8,684 nt of DNA from an uncultured Bacilli bacterium (GTDB lineage: Bacteria > Bacillota_I > Bacilli_A > RF39 > UBA660). Below the pieces are notes generated by a model. That model was not told the origin of the DNA, made no database searches, and saw nothing but the letters and a program-made list of their open reading frames with translations. The stretch covers positions 1 through 8,684 of the forward strand of contig CAKOPW010000035.1 in NCBI GenBank assembly GCA_934101115.1, given 5' to 3'. The position numbers and the translations under genes were made by a program. Positions 1-6,769 of the stretch are shown here, piece after piece (position 1 is the stretch's first letter; each line of letters begins with the position of its first letter).

Positions 1-53
1 ACACTATCATTATATTATTAACATTTAAAAATAGTACACATATTTACGTGATT

Positions 54-1652
54 TTATAACGTAGGAGCATTTTTCATCTTTTCTAATTCACCAATAATCT
101 CATACATTTTTTTAGTTCCATCACTTATATTCTCAAGAAGAGATTTATTGTCATCAAATATAATATTAATTTGATTTTCTAAACTATTATATAAATTATG
201 ACTTTCAAAAGCTTGTTTATATTCGGAACAAAAACTAAAAACAGCTATTTTTTTTGGCGTACAACTAACCCCTATTTCTTCGGGAATGTTTTGTTGTAAT
301 TGATCTCCAATATATTCACCAAGGTAACGTCTTAATATTTTTGGATAAGGCCTACTAAGTTCACTAACTTTTTTAGATAATAGACTATTTAATTCATATG
401 CTTCATTTAATTCTGCCATCATTTTGTCATACTCATCTTGGTCCATTTCTTCTATCATTTTGTTATATTCATCTTGTCTTAAAATTTTTTCATAAGTGTT
501 CTTTATTTGAATTGCTTCTTGGAAATCAGCATTATTAACCTCGATTTTACTAACAGGTGAATTATCATGTATGTATCGTTTTTTCACCTCTTCTTCACTC
601 ATAATTGAGAATGTTCCATCACCATTAGCAACAATTCCACTGCCATAAATAAAAGTAAGCAAAGCATCATCTATTATCTCACCATTTTGTGCGAAACATT
701 TTTTAATACGACGAAGATGATTTTCTTTTAATATATTAATAACTTGGACAAGTTCATCTAAAGTTATAGTTATTCTAGATGAACCATCAAAAGTACGATT
801 AATAACGTAATTTAAACACATATCTCTATAATTTAAATTTTTTTCCATAGATGAATTAATTGAAAGACTATGACTTGGATCATTTGCATCAGTATAAGCT
901 AATTTTTGATTACCCAACACTAATAAATTTTGAACTGCTTGCCTAAAATCTCCTGTATATAACACAACGTTATAATTTTGCTTTTGTTCTTCAGTCAATT
1001 TATCATAAGCATCTTTTTCTATCATTAAAATGGCTTTATCACTTAATTTTACACTTCCATTAGTAAACATATCAGAAAAACTATTACTGATAATTTGATC
1101 CTTGTGAAAAGAAGCAGGTTCAAATACAATATATTTCATGTTTTCCCAAGTATTACCATCGCCGGTATTTCCTACAACTCCATTTGCAACAAAATGAGCT
1201 GTATGTCTATGATGTCGAAAAGTAACTTCCTTTTCTTCACCATTTACCTTCAAAGGAATTGTATATTCTTTCTTACCATCATATAAAGTTTTAATTACCC
1301 CATCATTAGGAAAGTAGTTAGTACAATGAACTAAAACACGATCTTCTTCAGAAATTTCACTGCTGGTGTAATCATCATAAAAAGCAGATCCTCGACCAAG
1401 AGTTGTTTTAGCAAAAACTTTTAGATCTCCGGAAATAACAATTTTTCCGTTTTCTATACCTACAATTTGGGCTAAATTATCTACAATTTCCTTATAATTA
1501 GATTCAGACCTTCTTCCATAGTTAAATTTCCCAATTAAATCTTTATAGGATTCCAATATTTTTTCTCTATCATATGAGTCTAAATTTTGGGTTTGTTCTT
1601 TATATTTAATTATTTCTTTGATTTTTGCTTCTAATTCCTGAACACTTTGCAT
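54..1652 (-). CDS. Conserved-looking protein of unknown function (532 aa)
   Basis: I do not recognise this family. The 532-residue product has no signal peptide or membrane segment, so it is probably cytoplasmic. It starts with a charged helical region (about 1-60). A central domain (about 65-260) carries the most distinctive motifs: VHCTNYFP at 108-115, RHHRHTAHF at 146-154, NGVVGNTGDGNTW at 157-169 and YIVFEP at 174-179. The C-terminal part (about 300-532) is mainly helical and acidic, with a 12-residue tandem repeat at 393-416. The ATG at 1652 is chosen over an in-frame GTG at 1661 because that GTG lies inside the Shine-Dalgarno AAAGGTGAT. The gene has its own probable promoter and follows the ABC gene after a 125-bp gap, so it need not be in that operon. 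The clustered His, Arg, Thr and Asn residues could form an active site. A remote ADP-ribosyltransferase-like fold is only speculation. It is certainly a real gene; its function is unknown. Confidence 0.9.
   Translation of the reverse strand: MQSVQELEAKIKEIIKYKEQTQNLDSYDREKILESYKDLIGKFNYGRRSESNYKEIVDNLAQIVGIENGKIVISGDLKVFAKTTLGRGSAFYDDYTSSEISEEDRVLVHCTNYFPNDGVIKTLYDGKKEYTIPLKVNGEEKEVTFRHHRHTAHFVANGVVGNTGDGNTWENMKYIVFEPASFHKDQIISNSFSDMFTNGSVKLSDKAILMIEKDAYDKLTEEQKQNYNVVLYTGDFRQAVQNLLVLGNQKLAYTDANDPSHSLSINSSMEKNLNYRDMCLNYVINRTFDGSSRITITLDELVQVINILKENHLRRIKKCFAQNGEIIDDALLTFIYGSGIVANGDGTFSIMSEEEVKKRYIHDNSPVSKIEVNNADFQEAIQIKNTYEKILRQDEYNKMIEEMDQDEYDKMMAELNEAYELNSLLSKKVSELSRPYPKILRRYLGEYIGDQLQQNIPEEIGVSCTPKKIAVFSFCSEYKQAFESHNLYNSLENQINIIFDDNKSLLENISDGTKKMYEIIGELEKMKNAPTL
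405..476 (-). repeat. Two tandem copies of a 36-bp coding repeat
   Basis: Within the 532-residue protein, residues 393-404 (QDEYNKMIEEMD) and 405-416 (QDEYDKMMAELN) are adjacent copies of a 12-residue unit. At DNA level, positions 418-440 and 454-476 match at 21 of 23 bases, and both differences are C/T. The near-identity points to a recent or conserved in-frame duplication. It lies in an acidic, probably coiled-coil helix, so copy number could vary between strains without disrupting the fold. That last point is inference. Confidence 0.8.
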
Positions 1653-1656
1653 AATT

Positions 1657-1665
1657 ATCACCTTT
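1657..1665 (-). promoter_or_regulatory. Near-perfect Shine-Dalgarno that fixes the start at 1652
   Basis: On the minus strand AAAGGTGAT matches the canonical anti-Shine-Dalgarno complement. The AGGTG core ends six bases before the ATG at 1650-1652. The GTG within it is in frame with the gene but is the ribosome-binding site itself, so it should not be called as the start codon. Confidence 0.8.
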
Positions 1666-1679
1666 ACATACTTCTTATC

Positions 1680-1707
1680 ATTATAATAGCATAAAATATT
1701 TCACAAA
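1680..1707 (-). promoter_or_regulatory. Probable sigma-A-type promoter for the 532-aa gene
   Basis: The minus strand has a perfect -10 TATAAT at 1680-1685. The -35 is weaker: TTGTGA at 1701-1706 (15-bp spacer) or TTTGTG at 1702-1707 (16-bp spacer). Transcription would start near 1673, giving a leader of about 20 bases that includes the Shine-Dalgarno. This fits independent expression from the ABC gene upstream. No obvious operator flanks it, apart from a 13-bp AT-rich direct repeat noted in the findings. Confidence 0.55.
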
Positions 1708-1725
1708 CTATACTTTTTAAAACTG

Positions 1726-1754
1726 TTGACACTGCTTCTTTACTAATATTTATA
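1726..1754 (+). promoter_or_regulatory. Possible plus-strand promoter antisense to the ABC gene
   Basis: The plus strand has a consensus TTGACA (1726-1731), an exact 17-bp spacer and TTTATA (1749-1754). A transcript starting near 1761 would run antisense into the 3' end of the ABC transporter gene. No plus-strand gene with convincing coding properties follows. The -10 matches consensus at only four of six positions, and in such AT-rich DNA this could be chance. Confidence 0.3.
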
Positions 1755-1777
1755 CAAAAAAGTTAATATAAAATATT

Positions 1778-3382
1778 TCATTTATATTGATTAATATCTA
1801 TTATTCTATCACTTATTTCCATTATTTCCTTTTTATGAGTAATTATTATAAAAGTCTTATTTTTATTTTTTTTGATAAGATTTATAACATTTTTTGTCAT
1901 TTCTTTATCTAAAGATGAAGTTGCTTCGTCCAACAATATTATTTCATTATTTGATAAAAATATTTTTGCAAGTTGTATTAATTTTTTTTGACCTCCAGAA
2001 AATGTTGATCCATTATTTTTTAAAATAGTATCATATTTTTTAGGTAATTTCATTATAAAATCATGTATATTCAACTCTTTACATATTTGTTTTTGTTTGT
2101 TTATATTACTATCAGATAAAGATAAATAATCTCTTATAGATATATCTATTAAAAATGCATCTTGGTTTAAAATAGCAACATTTTGACATAACTTTTCTTT
2201 AGAAAGTCCTAAAGTATTTATTCCATTAAGAAAAATTGAACCTTTATCTGGTTTTACCAAATTAAATATTAAATTAAATATTGTAGTTTTACCAGCTCCA
2301 TTATCACCAATAATGCAAATAATCTCATGTTTCTTTACCGAAAAATTTAGGTTATTTAATATAATTTTTCCATTATATGAAAATGTTACATCATCAAACT
2401 CTAAAACATTGTCAGACAGTTTATATGGTAAACTTAAAACACTTTCATTCTTTTCATAATTGAAAAGAAAATCATACATACGATTTAAAGATATACAAAA
2501 TTCTTGTAAATCAGAACTTTTTTCAACAATAGTTTCAGCATTGATAAATATTTCATCATAATATTTTACTAATAATACGATTAAACCAATTGATATATTT
2601 TTCATAGAAAAACTAAAATATAATAAAATATACAAAATTATTTTAGTGATAAAAATAACATATTTTAGATTAATTGTATAATTCAGAAAATGCTTACGTC
2701 CCTTCATATATTCATAAGCCCATTCATCACGTTTTACTTCATATTCTTTATTCAAAAACAAATCAATATTGGATGTTTTTATTTCTTTTAGACCATGCAT
2801 AGTTTGCTCAAGCAAAAGATTAAGATTGTCATGCATCTTTCTTCTTAAAGAAAAATGTTTATTAGCTATTTTTAATTCTCTGTTAGCTAAAAACATATAA
2901 AATATCAAACTTATCAATACAAACAGAGCCACTGCTACATTAGTCTTTATAAAAATAATCATTACAATAAATATATACATCCAACAATAAATTATATCTG
3001 TAACATAATCAGGAATCTCTCCGATATTAAAAGCATCTATATTAATAATTGTACTTATTTTTCCAAAAGAATATTTTGTTAAATCACTGTAATTCAAATT
3101 ATATAGCCTATTAATCGATTTTTTATGAACCAATAAAAAACTATCCTTAAAATATTTTGAATATATATTTGACATTATAAAATTCAAAAAATTATATATC
3201 AAATAAAGAAACAAAAGAACTATAACATTTTTAAAATATAAATTTTTTAGAACAAATTCATCCAATATCTTAGAGGATAAAAAAGGAATTAAAAGATCTA
3301 ATAAAAAATATATAAATAGTAAAACTATAAAAAAAATTAATCTTTTCCATAAATTATCAATAACTTTAAAATATTTTTTCAT
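1778..3382 (-). CDS. ABC exporter, fused membrane and ATP-binding domains
   Basis: This is a compact half-transporter (534 aa) of the ABC exporter type, probably acting as a homodimer in the cytoplasmic membrane. The membrane domain (about 1-285) has six likely helices near 14-36, 50-72, 127-146, 148-166, 240-258 and 260-278. The ATPase domain (about 325-534) has an A-loop Tyr at 336, Walker A GDNGAGKTT at 359-367, Q-loop Gln407, signature FSGGQ at 461-465, Walker B IILLDEA at 481-487, D-loop SSLD at 489-492 and switch His516. All catalytic residues are present, so it should be active. There is no N-terminal C39 peptidase, and no peptide precursor or maturation gene beside it, so the substrate is unknown; peptide, lipid or drug export are all possible. 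The start has a GGTGGT Shine-Dalgarno at 3388-3393. A weak extended -10 (TG at 3407-3408, TATATT at 3400-3405) gives little leader. The gene is more AT-rich than its neighbours, which may indicate transfer. Confidence 0.93.
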   Translation of the reverse strand: MKKYFKVIDNLWKRLIFFIVLLFIYFLLDLLIPFLSSKILDEFVLKNLYFKNVIVLLFLYLIYNFLNFIMSNIYSKYFKDSFLLVHKKSINRLYNLNYSDLTKYSFGKISTIINIDAFNIGEIPDYVTDIIYCWMYIFIVMIIFIKTNVAVALFVLISLIFYMFLANRELKIANKHFSLRRKMHDNLNLLLEQTMHGLKEIKTSNIDLFLNKEYEVKRDEWAYEYMKGRKHFLNYTINLKYVIFITKIILYILLYFSFSMKNISIGLIVLLVKYYDEIFINAETIVEKSSDLQEFCISLNRMYDFLFNYEKNESVLSLPYKLSDNVLEFDDVTFSYNGKIILNNLNFSVKKHEIICIIGDNGAGKTTIFNLIFNLVKPDKGSIFLNGINTLGLSKEKLCQNVAILNQDAFLIDISIRDYLSLSDSNINKQKQICKELNIHDFIMKLPKKYDTILKNNGSTFSGGQKKLIQLAKIFLSNNEIILLDEATSSLDKEMTKNVINLIKKNKNKTFIIITHKKEIMEISDRIIDINQYK

Positions 3383-3421
3383 TATATACCACCAAATAGA
3401 ATATATCAGTTAAAAACAAAT

Positions 3422-3452
3422 AAAAAAAAACTTATTTAATATCAAATAAGTT
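3422..3452 (-). terminator. Rho-independent terminator after the AraC-family gene
   Basis: On the minus strand a 9-bp perfect stem (AACTTATTT / AAATAAGTT, at 3444-3452 and 3429-3437) with a six-base loop is followed directly by a run of nine T (3422-3430, sharing two T with the stem). The stem begins at the last base of the regulator's stop codon. The stem is AT-rich, so termination may be incomplete. It separates the regulator transcript from the ABC exporter gene 69 bp downstream. Confidence 0.75.
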
Positions 3453-4252
3453 TACATTATTGGTAAGAATACATAACAATTATTTTGAACATATTTTTCC
3501 AAAATAGGATATATTTTTAAATCATTTGAAAACCAAGATTCATTAAATACTTTTTCAGCAAATTCAATGACATGGTTTATAGATTTTTGCTTTAAATTAC
3601 CAACCTCAAAAACAACATAATCATTTTTAGGAATAACCAATTTAAATAAATTTTCATTCTTTTCTGGGCTACCGACAAAATAATAATAAACACCATTTTT
3701 AAAATAAGTGTAACCATATCTTTGGGCTTCATTGAATTGTTCATATAAACCGGACTTTTTAATATCTTCGTATAAAACTCGTATTTTATAATCTAAATCT
3801 TCTTCAGTTAAAGCTGAAATTTGTAATCCATATAAGTCAACTTCATCAAAACTATCAATTTTATATTCAACAATTTCATTTGAGTAACTTGTTTCACCAA
3901 AGATAGCTTTTGGATAGATCTTATATTTTTGAGGTTGTTCTTTTCTAATATCGCTTGGAGATACTCCAAAAGTTTTTTTAAAAGCTCTTGAAAACGCGAT
4001 AGAAGATTCATAACCACAATCAAAAGCAATATCAATAATTCTTTTATCCGTATTTAATATTTCTTCATATGCTTTTGAAAGGCGACGCTCTCTAACATAG
4101 TCGCTTAAAGTTATTCCCATAATTACACTGAAAACTCTCTGCATAATGAATTCATTCATCCCAAACTTACTGGCTATCTTTTTATAATCTAAATCTTCTT
4201 GAATGTTACTTTCAATATAATTTATTATTTCGTTCAACAACTTATAGTTCAT
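3452..4252 (-). CDS. AraC-family regulator with GyrI-like effector domain
   Basis: This 266-residue protein has the Rob/MarA-like layout: an N-terminal AraC DNA-binding domain with two helix-turn-helix units (about 21-45 and 70-95), then a GyrI-like ligand-binding domain (about 120-266). The second HTH region has the family pattern DIAFDCGYES (74-83), followed by FSRAFKKTFGVSPSDIR (87-103). The effector domain ends with the typical run of an acidic YPILEKYV stretch (248-255) and VFLPI (261-265). Such proteins usually activate efflux or stress genes on binding small hydrophobic or cationic compounds. The ligand here is unknown. A GGAGG Shine-Dalgarno at 4257-4261, four bases from the ATG, supports the start. 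It follows the pyrophosphatase by 34 bp and could be cotranscribed with it. The ABC exporter just downstream is a plausible target, but the intervening terminator argues against a simple operon. Confidence 0.93.
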   Translation of the reverse strand: MNYKLLNEIINYIESNIQEDLDYKKIASKFGMNEFIMQRVFSVIMGITLSDYVRERRLSKAYEEILNTDKRIIDIAFDCGYESSIAFSRAFKKTFGVSPSDIRKEQPQKYKIYPKAIFGETSYSNEIVEYKIDSFDEVDLYGLQISALTEEDLDYKIRVLYEDIKKSGLYEQFNEAQRYGYTYFKNGVYYYFVGSPEKNENLFKLVIPKNDYVVFEVGNLKQKSINHVIEFAEKVFNESWFSNDLKIYPILEKYVQNNCYVFLPIM

Positions 4253-4286
4253 AAAGCCTCCAAATAAGCTATGTCTTTAGTTTAAA

Positions 4287-5909
4287 TTATAAATGTTCTA
4301 CAACATCCATTATACAAGGTACCATTTGTTTCTTTCTTGAAACTACATTTTTAATTAAAGTTCCTTGAGTTAATTCTTCAATATTATATGCTTGTTCTAA
4401 TATACGTTTAGAATTATCAGAATATAAAATATTTGAATCATTAGTTAAGAAGTTCGTTACAAAAAGTGCACAAAGTACTAAATCTTGATTTGCAGCTACT
4501 CGATTTAATTCTTCAATTAATTCGCTTTCACGATCTTTAAATAAATTGTAATCAGTTGTAAATACTTGACCAATTGCAATAGAATGTTCATTTATTTTAT
4601 AATTTTTCATATCTTTGAAAACAATCTCATTAGCATTTAAGTCCTTTATATCTACTCCACTTTCTAGCATATCAAGACCATATTTATTTAAATCTACTTT
4701 AGCTATAGATGCTAAAGTTTTAGCAATACTTCTATCAAGATCAGTAGTTGTTGGACTTTGTAAAAGAAGTGTATCAGATATTATTCCACTTAACATAAGT
4801 CCAGCTATATTAGAAGGAATCTTAACATTGTTTTCAACGTACATTAAATAAATTATTGTATTAACTGATCCAACTGCCATATTTCTAAAGTTAATTGGTG
4901 CTGATGTATTTATATCTCCAATATTATGATGATCGATTATCTCAAGTATCTCAGATTCATATAGACCATCTACAGATTGACTTGTCATATTATGATCAAC
5001 TAAAATAACTTTTTTTCTCTTTACTTCATGAGCTTCAATTGCTCTAAGCATTCCAAGACATACTCCCTTGTTGTTAACAATTGGATAGTTTGTATGTTTT
5101 AATTTATTAGTTTCATCCTTAAAATAGCTTAGATAATCAAGTTCATTAAAATAAACAGTCTTTTGACCTCTTTTAATTGTTTTTATTGGATTAGCTAAAC
5201 ATAATACACGAGCAATTTTAAATGAACTCTTTGAACTACAAATAATATTAGTCTTATTTTCAGTCGCTAATTTTCTTAACTTATCAGGAATATTTTGAGT
5301 TTTAACCAAAATAATTAATTTAACACCTTTTTCAATTGCATATTTAACTAATCTTTCTCTATCTCCAACTATCAAAATAGATTGATTATCAAGTTCAATA
5401 TTGTTTATAAATGTTTCATCATCAAATGTAGCTGCATGAGCATAACCCGTGATATGTTTATCAAATTCTAAGTAATCGTTAGAATCAAGCACACTTACTA
5501 AATTACTAAAATCTGTATCAACTAACAAATTTTCATTATAAATCATATCAGCTGCAACTTCTTTTAAAGAAACATAACCTTTAAACTTTTTATTATCATC
5601 AACTAAAGGAATACCTGTTATCGCATTAACATTCATTACATTAAAAGCATCAATTATAGGTTTATTTTCATTAAGCATAAAGTTTTTATGATAATTAACA
5701 TCTTTAAGTTGAACTTTAACATCATTTAAATAAGCAGGTCTTTCTACATTAAAATAATTAAGAACATACTCAGTTTCTTTATTAATTGAGCCTAAAACTT
5801 TAGGTTCAGCTTTAAAATTTAATTTATTTTTTAAATATGCATAAGCAATTGCGCCACATACAGAATCTGTATCTGGATTTTTATGACCAAAAACATAAAT
5901 TGGTTCCAT
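4287..5909 (-). CDS. Mn-dependent inorganic pyrophosphatase, CBS-DRTGG-CBS type
   Basis: This cytoplasmic enzyme hydrolyses pyrophosphate to two phosphates, pulling biosynthetic reactions forward. It belongs to family II (DHH phosphoesterases). Metal-binding residues are visible in GHKNPDTDS (8-16: His9, Asp13, Asp15), VDHN (304-307) and IIDHHN (324-329), and ISDT is at 377-380. The C-terminal DHHA2 domain carries the substrate-binding SRKKQ (524-528). A regulatory insert of about 240 residues lies between the first two motifs: CBS1 (about 66-125), a DRTGG-like domain (about 126-245) and CBS2 (about 246-300). In studied relatives such as the Clostridium perfringens enzyme, this insert binds adenine nucleotides and diadenosine polyphosphates to tune activity. 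At 540 aa it is full length for this subtype. The DRTGG part keeps GDR (182-184), but LVKT replaces the expected TGG region, so nucleotide response may differ. The start has GAGGT at 5917-5921, seven bases upstream. The symbol ppaC is used for family II enzymes but is not assigned here. Confidence 0.96.
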   Translation of the reverse strand: MEPIYVFGHKNPDTDSVCGAIAYAYLKNKLNFKAEPKVLGSINKETEYVLNYFNVERPAYLNDVKVQLKDVNYHKNFMLNENKPIIDAFNVMNVNAITGIPLVDDNKKFKGYVSLKEVAADMIYNENLLVDTDFSNLVSVLDSNDYLEFDKHITGYAHAATFDDETFINNIELDNQSILIVGDRERLVKYAIEKGVKLIILVKTQNIPDKLRKLATENKTNIICSSKSSFKIARVLCLANPIKTIKRGQKTVYFNELDYLSYFKDETNKLKHTNYPIVNNKGVCLGMLRAIEAHEVKRKKVILVDHNMTSQSVDGLYESEILEIIDHHNIGDINTSAPINFRNMAVGSVNTIIYLMYVENNVKIPSNIAGLMLSGIISDTLLLQSPTTTDLDRSIAKTLASIAKVDLNKYGLDMLESGVDIKDLNANEIVFKDMKNYKINEHSIAIGQVFTTDYNLFKDRESELIEELNRVAANQDLVLCALFVTNFLTNDSNILYSDNSKRILEQAYNIEELTQGTLIKNVVSRKKQMVPCIMDVVEHL

Positions 5910-5932
5910 TTTTACTACCTCTATTCTACATT

Positions 5933-5960
5933 AAAAACTACTACTTAGTTTTTGTAGCAG
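5933..5960 (-). terminator. Terminator-like hairpin spanning the membrane gene's stop codon
   Basis: On the minus strand CTGCTAC (5954-5960) and GTAGTAG (5938-5944) form a 7-bp stem with one G-U pair and a nine-base loop, followed by TTTTT (5933-5937). A G-U pair and flanking A/T runs can extend the stem. Read on the plus strand it is also followed by CTTTTTT, so it could work in both directions. It includes the TAG stop codon of the membrane-protein gene, and only 31 bp separate that stop from the pyrophosphatase start. It may therefore attenuate rather than fully block read-through. Confidence 0.55.
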
Positions 5961-6693
5961 CTTTTTTATTTTTATTATAGTATCTTCTCTTTTTTGGTTT
6001 ATCTTCTTTAACTTCATTTGTTTCCTTTTTTACTTTTTCGGTTTTAATTTGTTCTTTCAAAGTTTCTATTCTTTTATCTGTTTCTTCTGCTTTTAAGTTA
6101 GATAATTCCAAACTTTTTTTCTCTAATTGAACTTTTAAATCATATCCACTTTCAATTAACATTTTTAAAACCATTGATACAAATAAGAATATAAATCCAA
6201 ATAAACTTATACTTGTGAAGTCTAACATTCCAACCGAAATTACTACAAAGAATTTTACAATTGGTAAAACTATTGCCAATAATAATGAAAGTGGAATAAC
6301 TTGATCCATCAATTCCAAATTTTCTTTAGTATATAAATTTCCTGCTGTAAATGAATTAAATAAAGTTTTTAATCTTGTTGATATCATATAAATAAGTCCG
6401 TTATTCAAGGAAACTGCTGTTCCTAAGAAAAGTGTTCCAATTAAAGCATTAACTTTGCCAATTCTGCTGATTAAAACTGAAGCTTCATTAAAAGAATATC
6501 CAGTTACAGCAGATACCATAGACACAAAGAAATTGCTTATTTCACTTGTATGCTCAATTAAATTCATAATAGCAAAGCCAATGGTCAATGCTGTATAAAT
6601 TACACATGCACATAAAGATAACCACTTAAGAATAAATAATACAAAATCAATAAAGCTTAAAACAACTTTATTTTCATAACTCACATTTTTCAT
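5941..6693 (-). CDS. Four-helix membrane protein, DUF2975-like, with lysine-rich tail
   Basis: This 250-residue integral membrane protein has four likely helices: about 12-45 (long), 82-105, 131-155 and 159-180. Between helices 2 and 3, the segment LFNSFTAGNLYTKENLELMD (111-130) resembles the conserved F-x-x-x-N loop of DUF2975 membrane proteins, whose role is unknown. The family assignment is from pattern memory and moderate at best. Residues 181-230 form a highly charged Lys/Glu-rich, probably coiled-coil region. The end (231-250) is strongly basic, with KPKKRR and KNKKAATKTK. This cytoplasmic tail is not part of a minimal DUF2975 protein and could contact nucleic acid, ribosomes or acidic lipid. 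The start has only a weak AGGG Shine-Dalgarno at 6703-6706. It sits 56 bp after uvrB behind a possible extended -10 promoter. No functional link to its neighbours is visible. Confidence 0.8.
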   Translation of the reverse strand: MKNVSYENKVVLSFIDFVLFILKWLSLCACVIYTALTIGFAIMNLIEHTSEISNFFVSMVSAVTGYSFNEASVLISRIGKVNALIGTLFLGTAVSLNNGLIYMISTRLKTLFNSFTAGNLYTKENLELMDQVIPLSLLLAIVLPIVKFFVVISVGMLDFTSISLFGFIFLFVSMVLKMLIESGYDLKVQLEKKSLELSNLKAEETDKRIETLKEQIKTEKVKKETNEVKEDKPKKRRYYNKNKKAATKTK

Positions 6694-6717
6694 AATACCA
6701 ATCCCTTTTCCATTTAA

Positions 6718-6726
6718 ATAATACCA
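6718..6726 (-). promoter_or_regulatory. Possible extended -10 promoter for the membrane-protein gene
   Basis: The minus strand reads TGGTATTAT, an extended -10 (TGnTATTAT), about 24 bases before the ATG at 6693. The region 17 bp upstream is only a T-run, so there is no good -35. Such promoters can work without one, but AT-rich DNA makes chance matches common. Confidence 0.3.
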
Positions 6727-6739
6727 TAAAAGTTTAAAG

Positions 6740-6769
6740 AAAAAAAGAATTATTGACTTTTAAGCTCAA
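6740..6769 (-). terminator. Weak terminator candidate at the end of uvrB
   Basis: On the minus strand the last uvrB codons can form a short stem, TTGA(G)CT / AGTCAA (6753-6769), with a four-base loop and one bulged base. After six bases a run of seven T follows (6740-6746). The stem is weak and the T-run is offset, so partial termination at most is expected. Confidence 0.25.

Noticed and set aside
1..53. Terminator downstream of the 532-aa gene
   Set aside because: Only 4-bp stems and a broken T-run are visible. The true terminator may lie beyond the window edge.
1095..1286. Plus-strand 63-codon open frame
   Set aside because: It lies wholly inside the 532-aa gene on the other strand, shows no family resemblance and has no ribosome-binding site worth noting.
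1659..1661. GTG as the start codon of the 532-aa gene
   Set aside because: It is embedded in the Shine-Dalgarno AAAGGTGAT, which is well spaced for the ATG at 1652.
1741..1777. Terminator after the ABC gene
   Set aside because: AATATTTTATA can pair with TATAAATATT with one bulge, but the T-run is in the loop rather than after the stem, so it is not a convincing intrinsic terminator.
3808..4035. Minus-strand 75-codon open frame inside the AraC-family gene
   Set aside because: It is an out-of-frame shadow of a well-supported regulator gene. Its Leu/Ile-rich composition reflects reading AT-rich codons in the wrong frame.
4615..4851. Plus-strand 78-codon open frame
   Set aside because: It is antisense to the conserved pyrophosphatase catalytic region with no sign of independent coding.
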